Of a stretch of 64,000 nucleotides of DNA, positions 36,208 through 45,069 are shown piece by piece. Source of the DNA: Hyphomonas sp. BRH_c22 (lineage in GTDB: Bacteria; Pseudomonadota; Alphaproteobacteria; Caulobacterales; Hyphomonadaceae); assembly GCF_000961795.1 (NCBI RefSeq), contig NZ_LADU01000099.1, forward strand, positions 1 through 64,000. Direction: 5' to 3'. Position 1 is the stretch's first letter. Every line of letters starts with the position of its first letter. The translations under genes were made by a program, and so were the position numbers. Under the pieces are notes generated by a model. That model did no database searches and was not told where the DNA came from. It saw only the letters and a program-made list of their open reading frames with translations.

Positions 36208-37539
36208 ATGATCTGGTTTCTCAAGCGGATTCCGCTTCTCCTCCTGATCGGCCTGATGGCCCTGATCATGTCCAACTGCACCATGCTTGGCCTGAACTAT
36301 GCGAGCCTGGAGACCGGCAACAAACCCGTGCCCCAGCCGCCGCTGAGGGCGACTGCGTTCGCGGAGAACTCTGCCCCGCGAGAGGCGCTGAAGCGGGCCT
36401 TCGAAGACACGCTATATGGGCCATGGCCCGAAGGCATGCCTGTGTCGCATGGTGCCTGGCGCGTGGTGGATGCTGACTATCTTGATGGGCGCGGCATGCT
36501 GGAAGAGATCGAGATCACAGTCGGGTCAGGGCCTGGCGCGCGGTCCTTTCATCTCGTGACAGCCTTCCCGAATGCCGTTCAGGCTGGCCCACTCGTGATC
36601 AGTCAGACGTTTTCGGGCAATTGCGATGTATTTCCCGGCAGTCCGGTCACCGCATCCGATGGCGTGATCTGCGACGGGCCTGAAATGACAGGGATCGTCG
36701 GATTCCTGGCGACCCAGGTTTTTGGCACCTATATCGCGGAAGCGCCCGTGTCCCGGTATTTCGACGCGGGGCTTGCATATGCGAGCTTTTATGCCAGCGA
36801 ACTCGTGCCCGACCGCAACGGGGAAGCCCAATCGGTGATGGCCGGCATGGGTGGTCCCGTGAACCCGACCAGTGCGCTGATGGCGTGGGCCTACGGTTTT
36901 TCGGCGGCCCTCGATGTGCTTGAGGCCGATCCTCGGATTGATGCCCGCCGCACCGCCCTGATGGGCCACTCGCGGCATGGGAAATCGGCACTGATCGCTG
37001 GCGTGTGGGACAGGCGCGTGGATGCCGTGATTGCCCACCAGTCCGGATTCGCCGGAGCGTCATTGTCGCGCTCGGAAACGGGAGAAGGTCTCGTTCGCAT
37101 GGCAAAGAGTTATCCGCACTGGCTGGCGCCGACGGTACAGCTCTATCTGGATGACCTTTCCAGCCTGCCGGTCGAGCAGCACGAATTGCTGGCGCTTCTC
37201 GGGCCCACGCCCGTTCTGCTGGGCAATGGCCGGCGTGACGTGTGGTCGGATCCGAACTCGTCCTATCGCGCGGCGCAGGCGGCCTCCGATGTCTACGAGA
37301 TGGGAGGCGCGAAGGGTTTGACAGCCAATGGCATGCGGTCATTCGATCCCGATGCGGGCCTCGCATTCTGGATGCGCCCGGGCGGACATAGCGTCGTGTC
37401 CGAAGACATCGACGCGTTCACCGCCTTTCTGGCAGCGCATCTCGGCCAGCCTGTGATCCGCGAAACAGCTGTTCAAACTGCAGATTGCCCCGTAGCTTCC
37501 TCAATTATAACAAATGTGGGAGGGGCAAAATGTCCGTAA
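36208..37539 (+). CDS. Exported alpha/beta hydrolase, CE15 glucuronoyl-esterase-like
   Basis: The protein has 443 residues. A signal anchor (FLKRIPLLLLIGLMALIMSNC) has a poor lipobox at Cys23. The nucleophile is Ser255 in ALMGHSRHGKSALIAG, the GxSRxGK pattern of CE15 glucuronoyl esterases, followed by VIAHQSGFAG. A late histidine is His394 in RPGGHSVVS. The substrate is unknown, and a sugar-acid ester is plausible. It overlaps the MAPEG gene by 10 bases. The family call is moderate because only short motifs match. Confidence 0.7.
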   Translation: MIWFLKRIPLLLLIGLMALIMSNCTMLGLNYASLETGNKPVPQPPLRATAFAENSAPREALKRAFEDTLYGPWPEGMPVSHGAWRVVDADYLDGRGMLEEIEITVGSGPGARSFHLVTAFPNAVQAGPLVISQTFSGNCDVFPGSPVTASDGVICDGPEMTGIVGFLATQVFGTYIAEAPVSRYFDAGLAYASFYASELVPDRNGEAQSVMAGMGGPVNPTSALMAWAYGFSAALDVLEADPRIDARRTALMGHSRHGKSALIAGVWDRRVDAVIAHQSGFAGASLSRSETGEGLVRMAKSYPHWLAPTVQLYLDDLSSLPVEQHELLALLGPTPVLLGNGRRDVWSDPNSSYRAAQAASDVYEMGGAKGLTANGMRSFDPDAGLAFWMRPGGHSVVSEDIDAFTAFLAAHLGQPVIRETAVQTADCPVASSIITNVGGAKCP

Positions 37540-37958
37540 CTGTTGAACTGCTGAAACCCGTTCTGGCGCTGGTTTGCTGGACGCTTGTGATGTGGCTGTG
37601 GATGTACGCCACGCGGATTCCGGCCATGCAAAAGGCCAATATCGATCCGGATTTGGCTCGCCACCCTGGCACATATGGTGACAAGCTGCCAGCGAATGTC
37701 CGGTCGGTTGCCGATAATTACAACCATCTGCATGAACAGCCGACGATCTTCTATGCCCTCATGTTCTTTGCCGCGCTGACGGGCGGCGAAGGGCATTTCA
37801 TGGTGCTGGCGGCATGGATTTACGTCGGCCTGCGCGTGCTGCATTCCTTTGTCCAGATCCTGCAGCCGAAAGTGGTCCTGCGCTTCGCCGTGTTCGCGCT
37901 GGCGTCCATCACGCTGATTGTAATGGCCGTGCGCGAAGTGCTCCGAATCTTCGTCTAG
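37530..37958 (+). CDS. MAPEG-family membrane protein
   Basis: The 142-residue protein has four hydrophobic helices and the MAPEG features ADNYNHLHEQPTIFYAL and WIYVGLRVLHSFVQ. MAPEG proteins include glutathione-dependent membrane enzymes; many bacterial members have no known substrate. The start at 37530 has GGGAGGGG eight bases before it and overlaps the end of the preceding esterase gene. An upstream in-frame start would put 15 polar residues before the first helix. Confidence 0.88.
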   Translation: MSVTVELLKPVLALVCWTLVMWLWMYATRIPAMQKANIDPDLARHPGTYGDKLPANVRSVADNYNHLHEQPTIFYALMFFAALTGGEGHFMVLAAWIYVGLRVLHSFVQILQPKVVLRFAVFALASITLIVMAVREVLRIFV

Positions 37959-37975
37959 GTGCAATATGTGGCAGC

Positions 37976-37996
37976 GAGGGCGCTTCACGCGCCCTC
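37976..37996 (+). terminator. Hairpin between MAPEG gene and prfA
   Basis: An 8-bp perfect stem (GAGGGCGC with GCGCCCTC, loop TTCAC) lies 18 bases after the MAPEG stop. AAAA rather than a T-run follows, so it may be a weak or rho-assisted terminator. Confidence 0.35.
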
Positions 37997-38018
37997 AAAA
38001 CCGCTCTAAAGGGCGGCC

Positions 38019-39092
38019 ATGGCCACTATTTCCCCTTCCAGACTGCAACAAGTCATCGACCGGTTCGAACAGGTCGAAGCCCGCATGGGCGCGGCAACCG
38101 AGACAGCGGAAATAATTTCCCTGTCGAAGGAGCACGCTGAACTCAAACCCGTTGTCGACAAGGCCCGCGAGCTGATGTCGGCCCGTCGGGAACTGCGTGA
38201 AGCTGAAGCCCTCATTTCAAGCGGTGATGCCGACATGGTCGAGCTCGCCCGCGCCGAAGTCGAGGACCTCAAGGACCGCCTGCCGGCGCTGGAACAGGAA
38301 GTCCAGGTTTTGCTCCTGCCCAAGGATGTCGATGACAAGGCTGACATCGTGATGGAATTGCGGGCCGGGACGGGCGGTGACGAAGCGGCGCTATTCGCGG
38401 GCGACCTGTTCCGGATGTATTCCCGGTATTTCCAGATCATGGGCTGGAAAGTGGATATCGTCGACGCCTCTGAGGGCGACGCTGGCGGCTACAAGGAATT
38501 GATCGTCAATGTGTCCGGCGACGGCGTGTTCGGGCATATGAAATGGGAGAGCGGTGTGCACCGTGTCCAGCGCGTGCCGGCGACCGAAACGCAGGGACGC
38601 ATACACACGTCTGCCGCTACCGTGGCTGTTCTGCCGGCGCCGGAAAATGTCGAGATTGACGTGCGTCCCGAAGACATCCGTATTGATACAATGCGCTCGT
38701 CAGGCGCAGGTGGACAGCACGTCAACACGACCGACTCCGCGGTGCGCATCACGCACTTGCCGACGGGTATCGTAGCGACAAGCTCCGAGAAGTCGCAGCA
38801 CGTGAACCGCGAAAAGGCGATGGAGCAGCTCAAGATCCGCCTCTATGAACGCGAACGCTCTGCCAAGGACGCTGAGCGCGCCGAAGCACGCGCGAACCAG
38901 ATCGGATCAGGCGACCGAAGCCAGAAAGTGCGGACGTATAATTTCCCCGAAAACCGCCTCACAGACCACCGCATCGGGCTGACACTGTATTCACTGGACC
39001 GGATCATTTCCGGCGATAAGTTGCCGGATGTGATCGAGGCGCTGATAACCGAGGATCAAGCCAGGAAACTCGCTGCGATGGATGCGCAATAG
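38019..39092 (+). CDS. prfA: Peptide chain release factor 1
   Basis: RF1 reads UAA and UAG stops. The 357-residue protein has the catalytic GGQ at 231-233 in [21 protein letters not shown], and the codon-recognition region [22 protein letters not shown]. The preceding gene is separated by a hairpin. An aspartyl-protease-like lipoprotein gene is inserted before prmC, the enzyme that methylates the GGQ glutamine. Confidence 0.97.
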   Translation: MATISPSRLQQVIDRFEQVEARMGAATETAEIISLSKEHAELKPVVDKARELMSARRELREAEALISSGDADMVELARAEVEDLKDRLPALEQEVQVLLLPKDVDDKADIVMELRAGTGGDEAALFAGDLFRMYSRYFQIMGWKVDIVDASEGDAGGYKELIVNVSGDGVFGHMKWESGVHRVQRVPATETQGRIHTSAATVAVLPAPENVEIDVRPEDIRIDTMRSSGAGGQHVNTTDSAVRITHLPTGIVATSSEKSQHVNREKAMEQLKIRLYERERSAKDAERAEARANQIGSGDRSQKVRTYNFPENRLTDHRIGLTLYSLDRIISGDKLPDVIEALITEDQARKLAAMDAQ

Positions 39093-39117
39093 GGCATCGG
39101 GAGACAGGAAAAGCGGC

Positions 39118-39966
39118 ATGAAGACGATGGTTAGCTTTTTGCTTGGTGCGCTGGCCCTGACGGCCTGCATGTCCCGGCCACCAGAGGAAATTCGTGTCAG
39201 TGGCAATCGGATCTTCATGCCCATCAGCATAAACGGCGAACCCGCCGAGGCATTGATGGATTCCGGAGCGGAAATGACGCTGGTGGACGCCGCCTTCGCA
39301 GACCGCCTTGACCTTGCTGGGGCGGGCACGGACCAGGCGAAAGGAACGGGCGCCACTGAGGTCGAGGTCCAGTTCGCGCAAGGCGTCAGCCTTGAGGCGG
39401 CCGGTAACAGGATGGACGATCAGGCGATTGCGATTCTCGACCTCGAAGACATTGCCAACCGCGTGGTCGGTGAGCCTGTGACCGTCATCATGGGCCGGGA
39501 ATTATTCGATGCCGGACGGTATTATCTCGACATCGAAGCTGGCCGGTTCCACCAGGTGCCAGATGATTTCCAGCCGCGGGGAATGCTTGTCAACTTGTCC
39601 GATGCCAATGGCATCAAGCAGATGCCGGTCAGCTTCAATGGCGCAGCGCCGGTGCAGGCGGACTTCGATCTTGGCAATGGCAGTGAAATCCTGCTGAGCG
39701 AAGAATTTGCACGGGCGGCGGGCCTGCTGACGGCAGACCGCATCCTCGGCATTAAACAAGGCGGCGGCCTGGGAGGGCCAGTGGAGCGCACATTGGTGCG
39801 GATCGACAGCCTGTCGATTGCAGGCGTCGAAGTACACGACCTCATCGCGGCCGTCGCGCCATCCGCGGATGGCGCTGACGCCAATGTCGGCGTGTCGGTC
39901 CTGCGTGACTTCATCATGGTGATCGACTTTCCGGGCAATCGGCTCTGGCTTGAGCCAAGGCCGTGA
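39118..39966 (+). CDS. Retropepsin-like aspartyl-protease lipoprotein
   Basis: The protein has 282 residues. The signal peptide MKTMVSFLLGALALTAC has lipobox LTAC, so lipid anchoring at Cys17 is likely. The first half carries Asp48 in ALMDSGAEMTLVD, the D-S-G motif of retropepsin-type proteases. A second protease-like half (FDLGNGSEILLSEEFA, NVGVSVLRDFIMVIDF) replaces Asp-Ser/Thr-Gly by D-L-G. It sits between prfA and prmC and its stop overlaps the prmC GTG start. A role in envelope proteolysis is inferred. GGGAGACAGG precedes the ATG. Confidence 0.83.
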   Translation: MKTMVSFLLGALALTACMSRPPEEIRVSGNRIFMPISINGEPAEALMDSGAEMTLVDAAFADRLDLAGAGTDQAKGTGATEVEVQFAQGVSLEAAGNRMDDQAIAILDLEDIANRVVGEPVTVIMGRELFDAGRYYLDIEAGRFHQVPDDFQPRGMLVNLSDANGIKQMPVSFNGAAPVQADFDLGNGSEILLSEEFARAAGLLTADRILGIKQGGGLGGPVERTLVRIDSLSIAGVEVHDLIAAVAPSADGADANVGVSVLRDFIMVIDFPGNRLWLEPRP

Positions 39967-40826
39967 ACGCGGGAGTCCGATACGGCGATATCGTCAGAAC
40001 GGGCGCGCGGCATCTGGCCGAAGCCGGCATTGATGACGCATACTTTGAAGCAAGGCTGCTGATGCGGGTCATTACCGGGATGAGCGCCGCCCGCTGGATC
40101 ATGTCGGAACAGGACGCTGCACCGCCTGTCATTGCTGAGCGCTATGAGCGGATGATCCGTGAGCGCATGACCCGCCGCCCGCTGCAGCATATTCTCGGCA
40201 CGACTGAGTTCTACGGGCTCGAATTCCTGTCAGACGCGCGCGCGCTCATTCCCAGGTCTGACAGCGAGACGGTCGTCGAAGCAGCGCTTGACTTGCTAAC
40301 GCCTGATCGTCCTGTGCTGGTCGCTGATCTCGGCATGGGTTCGGGATGCCTGCTTGCCGCGATTCTTGCCAATCGAGTCGAGGCACGAGGCGTCGGGGTG
40401 GAGGCGAGCCCTGACGCGGCCAGCCTCGCACGGGAAAACCTCTGCCGTCTCGGCCTTGATGTCCGCGCCACTGTGTTTGAAGGGTCGTGGGTAGACTGGA
40501 CGGGCTGGGGGCAGGCGGATCTCGTCATCTCGAACCCCCCCTATATTTGCAGCGCCCTTATCGAAACCCTGGAGCCCGAGGTGCGCCATCATGATCCGAT
40601 CGCCGCGCTGGATGGTGGAACGGATGGGCTCGACGCCTATCGTGAATTGACCGTGCTTGCGCGGCGGAAACTCAAGCCGGGCACGCCGCTGGTGCTGGAG
40701 ATTGGATTCGACCAGAAAGAGGATGTGCAGGAGATATTGTCCGGTGCCGGGATGGTTAACATCGGCAGTTGCCCGGATCTGAGCGGCAATGACCGTGTTG
40801 TCTGGGCGATTCAGCCGCGCTCCTGA
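39963..40826 (+). CDS. prmC: Release factor glutamine methyltransferase
   Basis: The 287-residue SAM-dependent enzyme methylates the GGQ glutamine of RF1/RF2. Marks are RRPLQHILGTTEFYGLEF, the SAM loop VADLGMGSGCLLAAIL, and the glutamine-binding NPPY in VISNPPYICSALIETL. The GTG start overlaps the preceding stop (GTGA), which suggests translational coupling to the lipoprotein gene. Confidence 0.95.
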   Translation: MNAGVRYGDIVRTGARHLAEAGIDDAYFEARLLMRVITGMSAARWIMSEQDAAPPVIAERYERMIRERMTRRPLQHILGTTEFYGLEFLSDARALIPRSDSETVVEAALDLLTPDRPVLVADLGMGSGCLLAAILANRVEARGVGVEASPDAASLARENLCRLGLDVRATVFEGSWVDWTGWGQADLVISNPPYICSALIETLEPEVRHHDPIAALDGGTDGLDAYRELTVLARRKLKPGTPLVLEIGFDQKEDVQEILSGAGMVNIGSCPDLSGNDRVVWAIQPRS

Positions 40827-41020
40827 CACGCACATTTCCGCTTGGCGGAGCGCATATTACAGGCTAGAACCTATGCGTGAGGTGTTGGAAGCCGCTTAAG
40901 GCAAGTCTGCTCCACCCTCGTCAGACTCGCGCAAATACGGGGCTCGGCCAGAAATCCTTAGGCCATTGCGTTGGGAATTGCCTGCAAGACACGCAGGCGC
41001 ATGAAACGGGATACACATTC

Positions 41021-41728
41021 ATGAAACGCTCACGCGGGCGCAATCGTCGCTCAGGCGGTACTAGCAGTAACAACAATCACAACAATCCGAACCGGCACTA
41101 TGAAAGTGTCGGTCCGGACGTAAAGATCCGTGGGTCCGCCCAGCAGGTTCTTGAAAAATATCAGCAATATGCCAGGGACGCCCATACCAGCGGCGACCGC
41201 GTATTGTCTGAAGCGTATTTCCAGTTTGCAGAACACTATCAGCGGATCGTGGCCAAGCAGCTGGAAGCCAAGGACAAGCAGCAGCAACCACAGCCGCGCA
41301 GCGGCCGTGATGACCGGGACAACCGGCGCGATGATCGTGATAACCGCAATGATGGCTCTGATGACGATTCCGATTCGGACAATCGCCAGGAACGGGAAGA
41401 AGCTTCGGTTGAAGTCACCTCACGGTCGAATCGCAATGACGAGGCCGATGAGGCTGAGGCAACGTCCGATACGCCAGATTCCTTCAAGGTGATTGATGGT
41501 GATGAGGCGAATGCATCTGATGCCGCTTCCGAACGGAAGCCCAAACCAGTTTCTGATCGTCCGAAATCGCGTCGTAAGCCCTATCGCGCCAAGGAAGCCT
41601 CCGATGAGCCAGAAGCGGTGACTGATGGGGTCATGAAGACCTTGTCACGTGGTCGCCGCAAGACTGCGCCTGATGCTTCGGAAGACGTGTCTCGCGCTGA
41701 CGACGCCGCCGAGACCACTGCAGACTAG
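41021..41728 (+). CDS. DUF4167 domain protein with long charged low-complexity tail
   Basis: The protein has 235 residues. The basic N-terminus MKRSRGRNRRSGG leads to a conserved block SVGPDVKIRGSAQQVLEKYQQYARDA and EAYFQFAEHYQRIVAKQLE, which is the DUF4167 core. The rest is an unstructured Asp/Arg/Asn/Glu-rich tail. DUF4167 is typical of alphaproteobacteria and often lies after prmC; its function is unknown, though the RG-rich start suggests nucleic-acid binding. The ATG at 41021 is the first in frame before the basic motif. Confidence 0.88.
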   Translation: MKRSRGRNRRSGGTSSNNNHNNPNRHYESVGPDVKIRGSAQQVLEKYQQYARDAHTSGDRVLSEAYFQFAEHYQRIVAKQLEAKDKQQQPQPRSGRDDRDNRRDDRDNRNDGSDDDSDSDNRQEREEASVEVTSRSNRNDEADEAEATSDTPDSFKVIDGDEANASDAASERKPKPVSDRPKSRRKPYRAKEASDEPEAVTDGVMKTLSRGRRKTAPDASEDVSRADDAAETTAD

Positions 41729-41739
41729 GCTCGCGCGAA

Positions 41740-42270
41740 GTGCCAGGCGTGCGTCAGGACTTAGTGATACGGCGCGCCGTACTCGAAGATGCAGAGCCGC
41801 TGCAGGCGCTTGGCATCGAATCATTCGTGGCAGCGTTCGGTCACCTGTATTCGCGATACGATCTCGATGCCTTTCTCGGTGACAACTATGGCCTGGAGAG
41901 CTGGCAACGCCAGGTGTCGCGACCGGACCGGCCGATCTGGATTGCCGAATCGGCCGATCACTCGCTCGCAGGCTATGCTCAGGCGAGCCCCTGTGACCTT
42001 CCGGTGGACCCCATGCCGAAGGGCGCACTCCAGCTGCGACGGCTATATGTGCGCCCGGATATCCTGTCACTTGGTGTCGGCGCCGCGCTGATGGAGCCGG
42101 TACTCGATTGGGTTGAGGAGGCGGGCCGTCCGCCCCTGTTCCTCGGAGTCTGGTCCGAAAACCTGAAAGCCCAGAAATTCTATAGCCGCTACGGCTTCAC
42201 CAAGGTCGGCGAATACGATTTTCACGTTGGCGCCCAGGTTGACCGCGAGTTCATTCTCCGGCGCGATTGA
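41740..42270 (+). CDS. GNAT-family N-acetyltransferase
   Basis: The protein has 176 residues. The GNAT fold is shown by IRRAVLEDAEPLQAL at the start, LQLRRLYVRPDILSLGVGAALMEPVLDWV (motif A region with acetyl-CoA loop) in the middle, and LGVWSENLKAQKFYSRYGFTKVGEY near the end. Substrate is unknown. A GTG at 41740 is the likely start, eleven bases after DUF4167. The clpB promoter follows just downstream. Confidence 0.88.
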   Translation: MPGVRQDLVIRRAVLEDAEPLQALGIESFVAAFGHLYSRYDLDAFLGDNYGLESWQRQVSRPDRPIWIAESADHSLAGYAQASPCDLPVDPMPKGALQLRRLYVRPDILSLGVGAALMEPVLDWVEEAGRPPLFLGVWSENLKAQKFYSRYGFTKVGEYDFHVGAQVDREFILRRD

Positions 42271-42290
42271 AGTTGTCGCAGGCTGCATGC

Positions 42291-42319
42291 CTTGCAGAGT
42301 TCCCTGTCCCTCCCCAAAT
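42291..42319 (+). promoter_or_regulatory. Sigma-32 (heat-shock) type promoter of clpB
   Basis: CTTGCAG at 42291-42297 and CCCCAAAT at 42312-42319, spaced by 14 bases, closely match the heat-shock sigma consensus CTTGAAA-N13/14-CCCCATNT. It lies about 75 bases before the clpB start, which fits RpoH control. Confidence 0.68.
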
Positions 42320-42396
42320 CGAAACCATAGTCAGAGGCCGCCGCTGAGCGGGGTCTTCTTTCCAGTGATCAAGTCTGCCTTTGGAAGGGGATAACC

Positions 42397-45012
42397 ATGA
42401 ATATTGACCAATACACAGAACGCGCACGCGCCATTGTGCAGGGCGCCCAGACGGCGGCGCTCGCCAGCGGCCATCAGACACTGACGCCTGCCCACATGCT
42501 CAAGACCATGCTTGAGGATCGCGACCAACTGGCCGTGAACCTTATCCGCGCATCTGGCGGGCGACCGGAACTGGTTGTTCAGGGCGTCGATGCCGCACTC
42601 GCAAAACTGCCCAAGGTGACCGGCGCCAATACAGGTCTGCGCCTTGAGCAAGCATCGGCAAAGCTGTTCCAGGATGCGGAAGACAGCGCGAAGAAAGCAG
42701 GCGATTCGTTCGTCACCACCGAACGCCTGTTGCTGGCAATCGCAGGCCTCTCCGGTGATCCGGCCGCCGAAGCGCTGAAAAGTGCCGGCGTGACGCCCAA
42801 GTCGCTGGAAGCGGCGATCAGCGAGCTCCGCCAGGGCCGCACGGCTGACAGTGCCAATGCCGAAGAAGGCTATGAGGCCCTCAAGAAATATTCCCGCGAC
42901 CTGACCCAGGATGCGCGTGACGGCAAGCTTGATCCGGTCATTGGCCGCGACGAGGAAATCCGCCGCACGATGCAGGTCCTGTCGCGCCGCTCGAAAAACA
43001 ATCCGGTGCTGATCGGCGAACCCGGCGTGGGCAAGACGGCGATTGCCGAAGGTCTCGCACTGCGCATCATCAATGGCGATGTGCCTGAAAGCCTGAAGGG
43101 CAAGCGCCTGCTTGCGCTCGACATGGGCGCGCTGATTGCCGGTGCGAAATTCCGCGGTGAATTTGAAGAGCGACTCAAGGCGGTACTGAACGAGGTGCAG
43201 CAGGCGGCTGGCGGTGTGATCCTCTTCATCGACGAAATGCACACGCTCGTTGGCGCGGGTAAAGGCGATGGCGCGATGGATGCGTCCAACCTGCTCAAGC
43301 CTGCGCTCGCACGCGGTGAGCTGCATTGTATCGGTGCAACGACACTCGATGAGTATCGCAAGCATGTTGAAGGTGATCCGGCACTCGCCCGGCGCTTCAT
43401 GGCGGTGTTCGTGGATGAGCCATCGGTCGAGGACACGATCTCCATTCTCCGTGGGCTGAAAGCGCGGTACGAGGCGCACCATGGCGTGCGCGTGTCGGAT
43501 GCTGCGATTGTTTCGGCAGCCACCCTGTCCAACCGTTATATAACCGACCGCTTCCTGCCGGACAAGGCAATCGACCTGATGGATGAGGCGTCGTCGCGCC
43601 TTCGCATGCAGGTGGATTCCAAGCCAGAGGAGCTCGACGAGATTGACCGTCGTCTCCTGCAGCTGAAGATCGAGGCGGAGGCGCTCAAGAAGGAAAAGGA
43701 TGCGGCATCTAAGGACCGGCTGAAAACCATCGAGACCGACATTGCCGACCTGCAGTCGAAATCCGACGAACTGACCTCCGCCTGGTCGGCCGAAAAGAAC
43801 AAGCTCAAGGGCACGGCCAATGCGAAAGACCAGTTGGACCGCGCCTATGCCGATATGGCCGAAGCGCAGCGGACGGGCGATCTTGCAAGGGCGTCCGAGC
43901 TGAAATTCTCGACCATTCCGGCGCTGGAAAAGCAGATCAAGGATGTCGAAGGATCGGAAGACGAAGACGACGGCCTCGTATCCGAGGTTGTACGGCCTGA
44001 GCACATTGCGGCCGTTGTTTCCAAGTGGACCGGCATTCCGGTCGACAAGATGCTCGAAGGCGAACGGGAAAAACTGTTGCAGATGGAAGATGCGCTTCGG
44101 GCACGTGTTGTCGGGCAGGATGCGGCGCTGGAAGCGGTGTCCAATGCCGTGCGGCGCGCAAGGGCGGGCTTGCAGGATCCCAACCGGCCCATCGGTTCGT
44201 TCCTGTTTGTCGGTCCGACCGGTGTCGGCAAGACAGAGCTGACAAAGGCGCTCGCCGAATTCATGTTCGAGGACGATACGGCGATCCTGCGGCTCGACAT
44301 GTCGGAATATTCCGAGAAGCACTCGGTTGCCCGCCTGATTGGCGCGCCTCCCGGCTATGTCGGCTATGATGAAGGCGGCGCTTTGACCGAAGCCGTACGC
44401 CGTCGCCCCTATCAGGTGATCCTGTTCGACGAGGTTGAGAAGGCTCACCCGGATCTCTTCAACACGCTGCTGCAGGTGCTCGATGACGGGCGTCTGACCG
44501 ATGGACAGGGCCGGACCGTGGACTTCAAGAACACGATCATCATCATGACCTCGAACCTCGGGGCTGACGCCCTGGCGAGCGGTGAAGAGGGCGAGGTGTC
44601 AGAGGCGGCACGCGAAAGCGTGATGAGCGCAATCCGGATGCATTTCCGTCCGGAATTTATCAACCGCATCGACGAGATCGTCTTCTTCAAGCGTCTCGGA
44701 CGGGGTGAGATCGATCATATTGTCGATATCCAGATGGGCCGCCTTGAGCACCTGCTGGCATCTCGCAAGATGAAGCTCGACCTTAGCCTCGATGCCCGCA
44801 ACTGGCTGGCCGCGCGTGGTTACGATCCCGTCTACGGGGCCCGACCACTGAAGCGTGTCATTCAGAAAGAGCTGCAGGACCCGCTTGCGCGCCTGCTGCT
44901 TGAAGGCCGCATTGCGGACGGTGAAACCATCCATGTCGGTGTCGAAGGCGATATGCTTTCCATCAACGGCGTACCGAATGATTTCACCAAGGGACGTGTG
45001 GCGCTTAACTAG
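42397..45012 (+). CDS. clpB: Protein disaggregase ClpB
   Basis: The 871-residue hexameric AAA+ machine works with DnaK to dissolve aggregates. The N-domain spans about 1-150. NBD1 has [14 protein letters not shown] (about 207), a coiled-coil middle domain spans about 400-530, and NBD2 has [15 protein letters not shown] (about 605). The middle domain separates it from ClpA/ClpC. GGAAGGGG precedes the ATG. It is transcribed alone from a heat-shock-type promoter and ends convergent to the M23 gene. Confidence 0.97.
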   Translation: MNIDQYTERARAIVQGAQTAALASGHQTLTPAHMLKTMLEDRDQLAVNLIRASGGRPELVVQGVDAALAKLPKVTGANTGLRLEQASAKLFQDAEDSAKKAGDSFVTTERLLLAIAGLSGDPAAEALKSAGVTPKSLEAAISELRQGRTADSANAEEGYEALKKYSRDLTQDARDGKLDPVIGRDEEIRRTMQVLSRRSKNNPVLIGEPGVGKTAIAEGLALRIINGDVPESLKGKRLLALDMGALIAGAKFRGEFEERLKAVLNEVQQAAGGVILFIDEMHTLVGAGKGDGAMDASNLLKPALARGELHCIGATTLDEYRKHVEGDPALARRFMAVFVDEPSVEDTISILRGLKARYEAHHGVRVSDAAIVSAATLSNRYITDRFLPDKAIDLMDEASSRLRMQVDSKPEELDEIDRRLLQLKIEAEALKKEKDAASKDRLKTIETDIADLQSKSDELTSAWSAEKNKLKGTANAKDQLDRAYADMAEAQRTGDLARASELKFSTIPALEKQIKDVEGSEDEDDGLVSEVVRPEHIAAVVSKWTGIPVDKMLEGEREKLLQMEDALRARVVGQDAALEAVSNAVRRARAGLQDPNRPIGSFLFVGPTGVGKTELTKALAEFMFEDDTAILRLDMSEYSEKHSVARLIGAPPGYVGYDEGGALTEAVRRRPYQVILFDEVEKAHPDLFNTLLQVLDDGRLTDGQGRTVDFKNTIIIMTSNLGADALASGEEGEVSEAARESVMSAIRMHFRPEFINRIDEIVFFKRLGRGEIDHIVDIQMGRLEHLLASRKMKLDLSLDARNWLAARGYDPVYGARPLKRVIQKELQDPLARLLLEGRIADGETIHVGVEGDMLSINGVPNDFTKGRVALN

Positions 45013-45022
45013 AGAGACAACT

Positions 45023-45057
45023 TCTGCCGCGCCTTTGCTTTCCGCAGGTGCGGCAGA
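45023..45057. terminator. Candidate bidirectional terminator between clpB and M23 gene
   Basis: The 8-bp stem TCTGCCGC (45023-45030) and GCGGCAGA (45050-45057) has a 19-base loop in the 57-base convergent gap. There is no real T-run, so the call is weak. Confidence 0.4.
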
Positions 45058-45069
45058 TCGCTCTTCCCG

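Noticed and set aside
42331..44448. 705-codon minus-strand frame opposite clpB
   Set aside because: It is antisense to an intact ClpB with both Walker sites; the long frame is a base-composition shadow.
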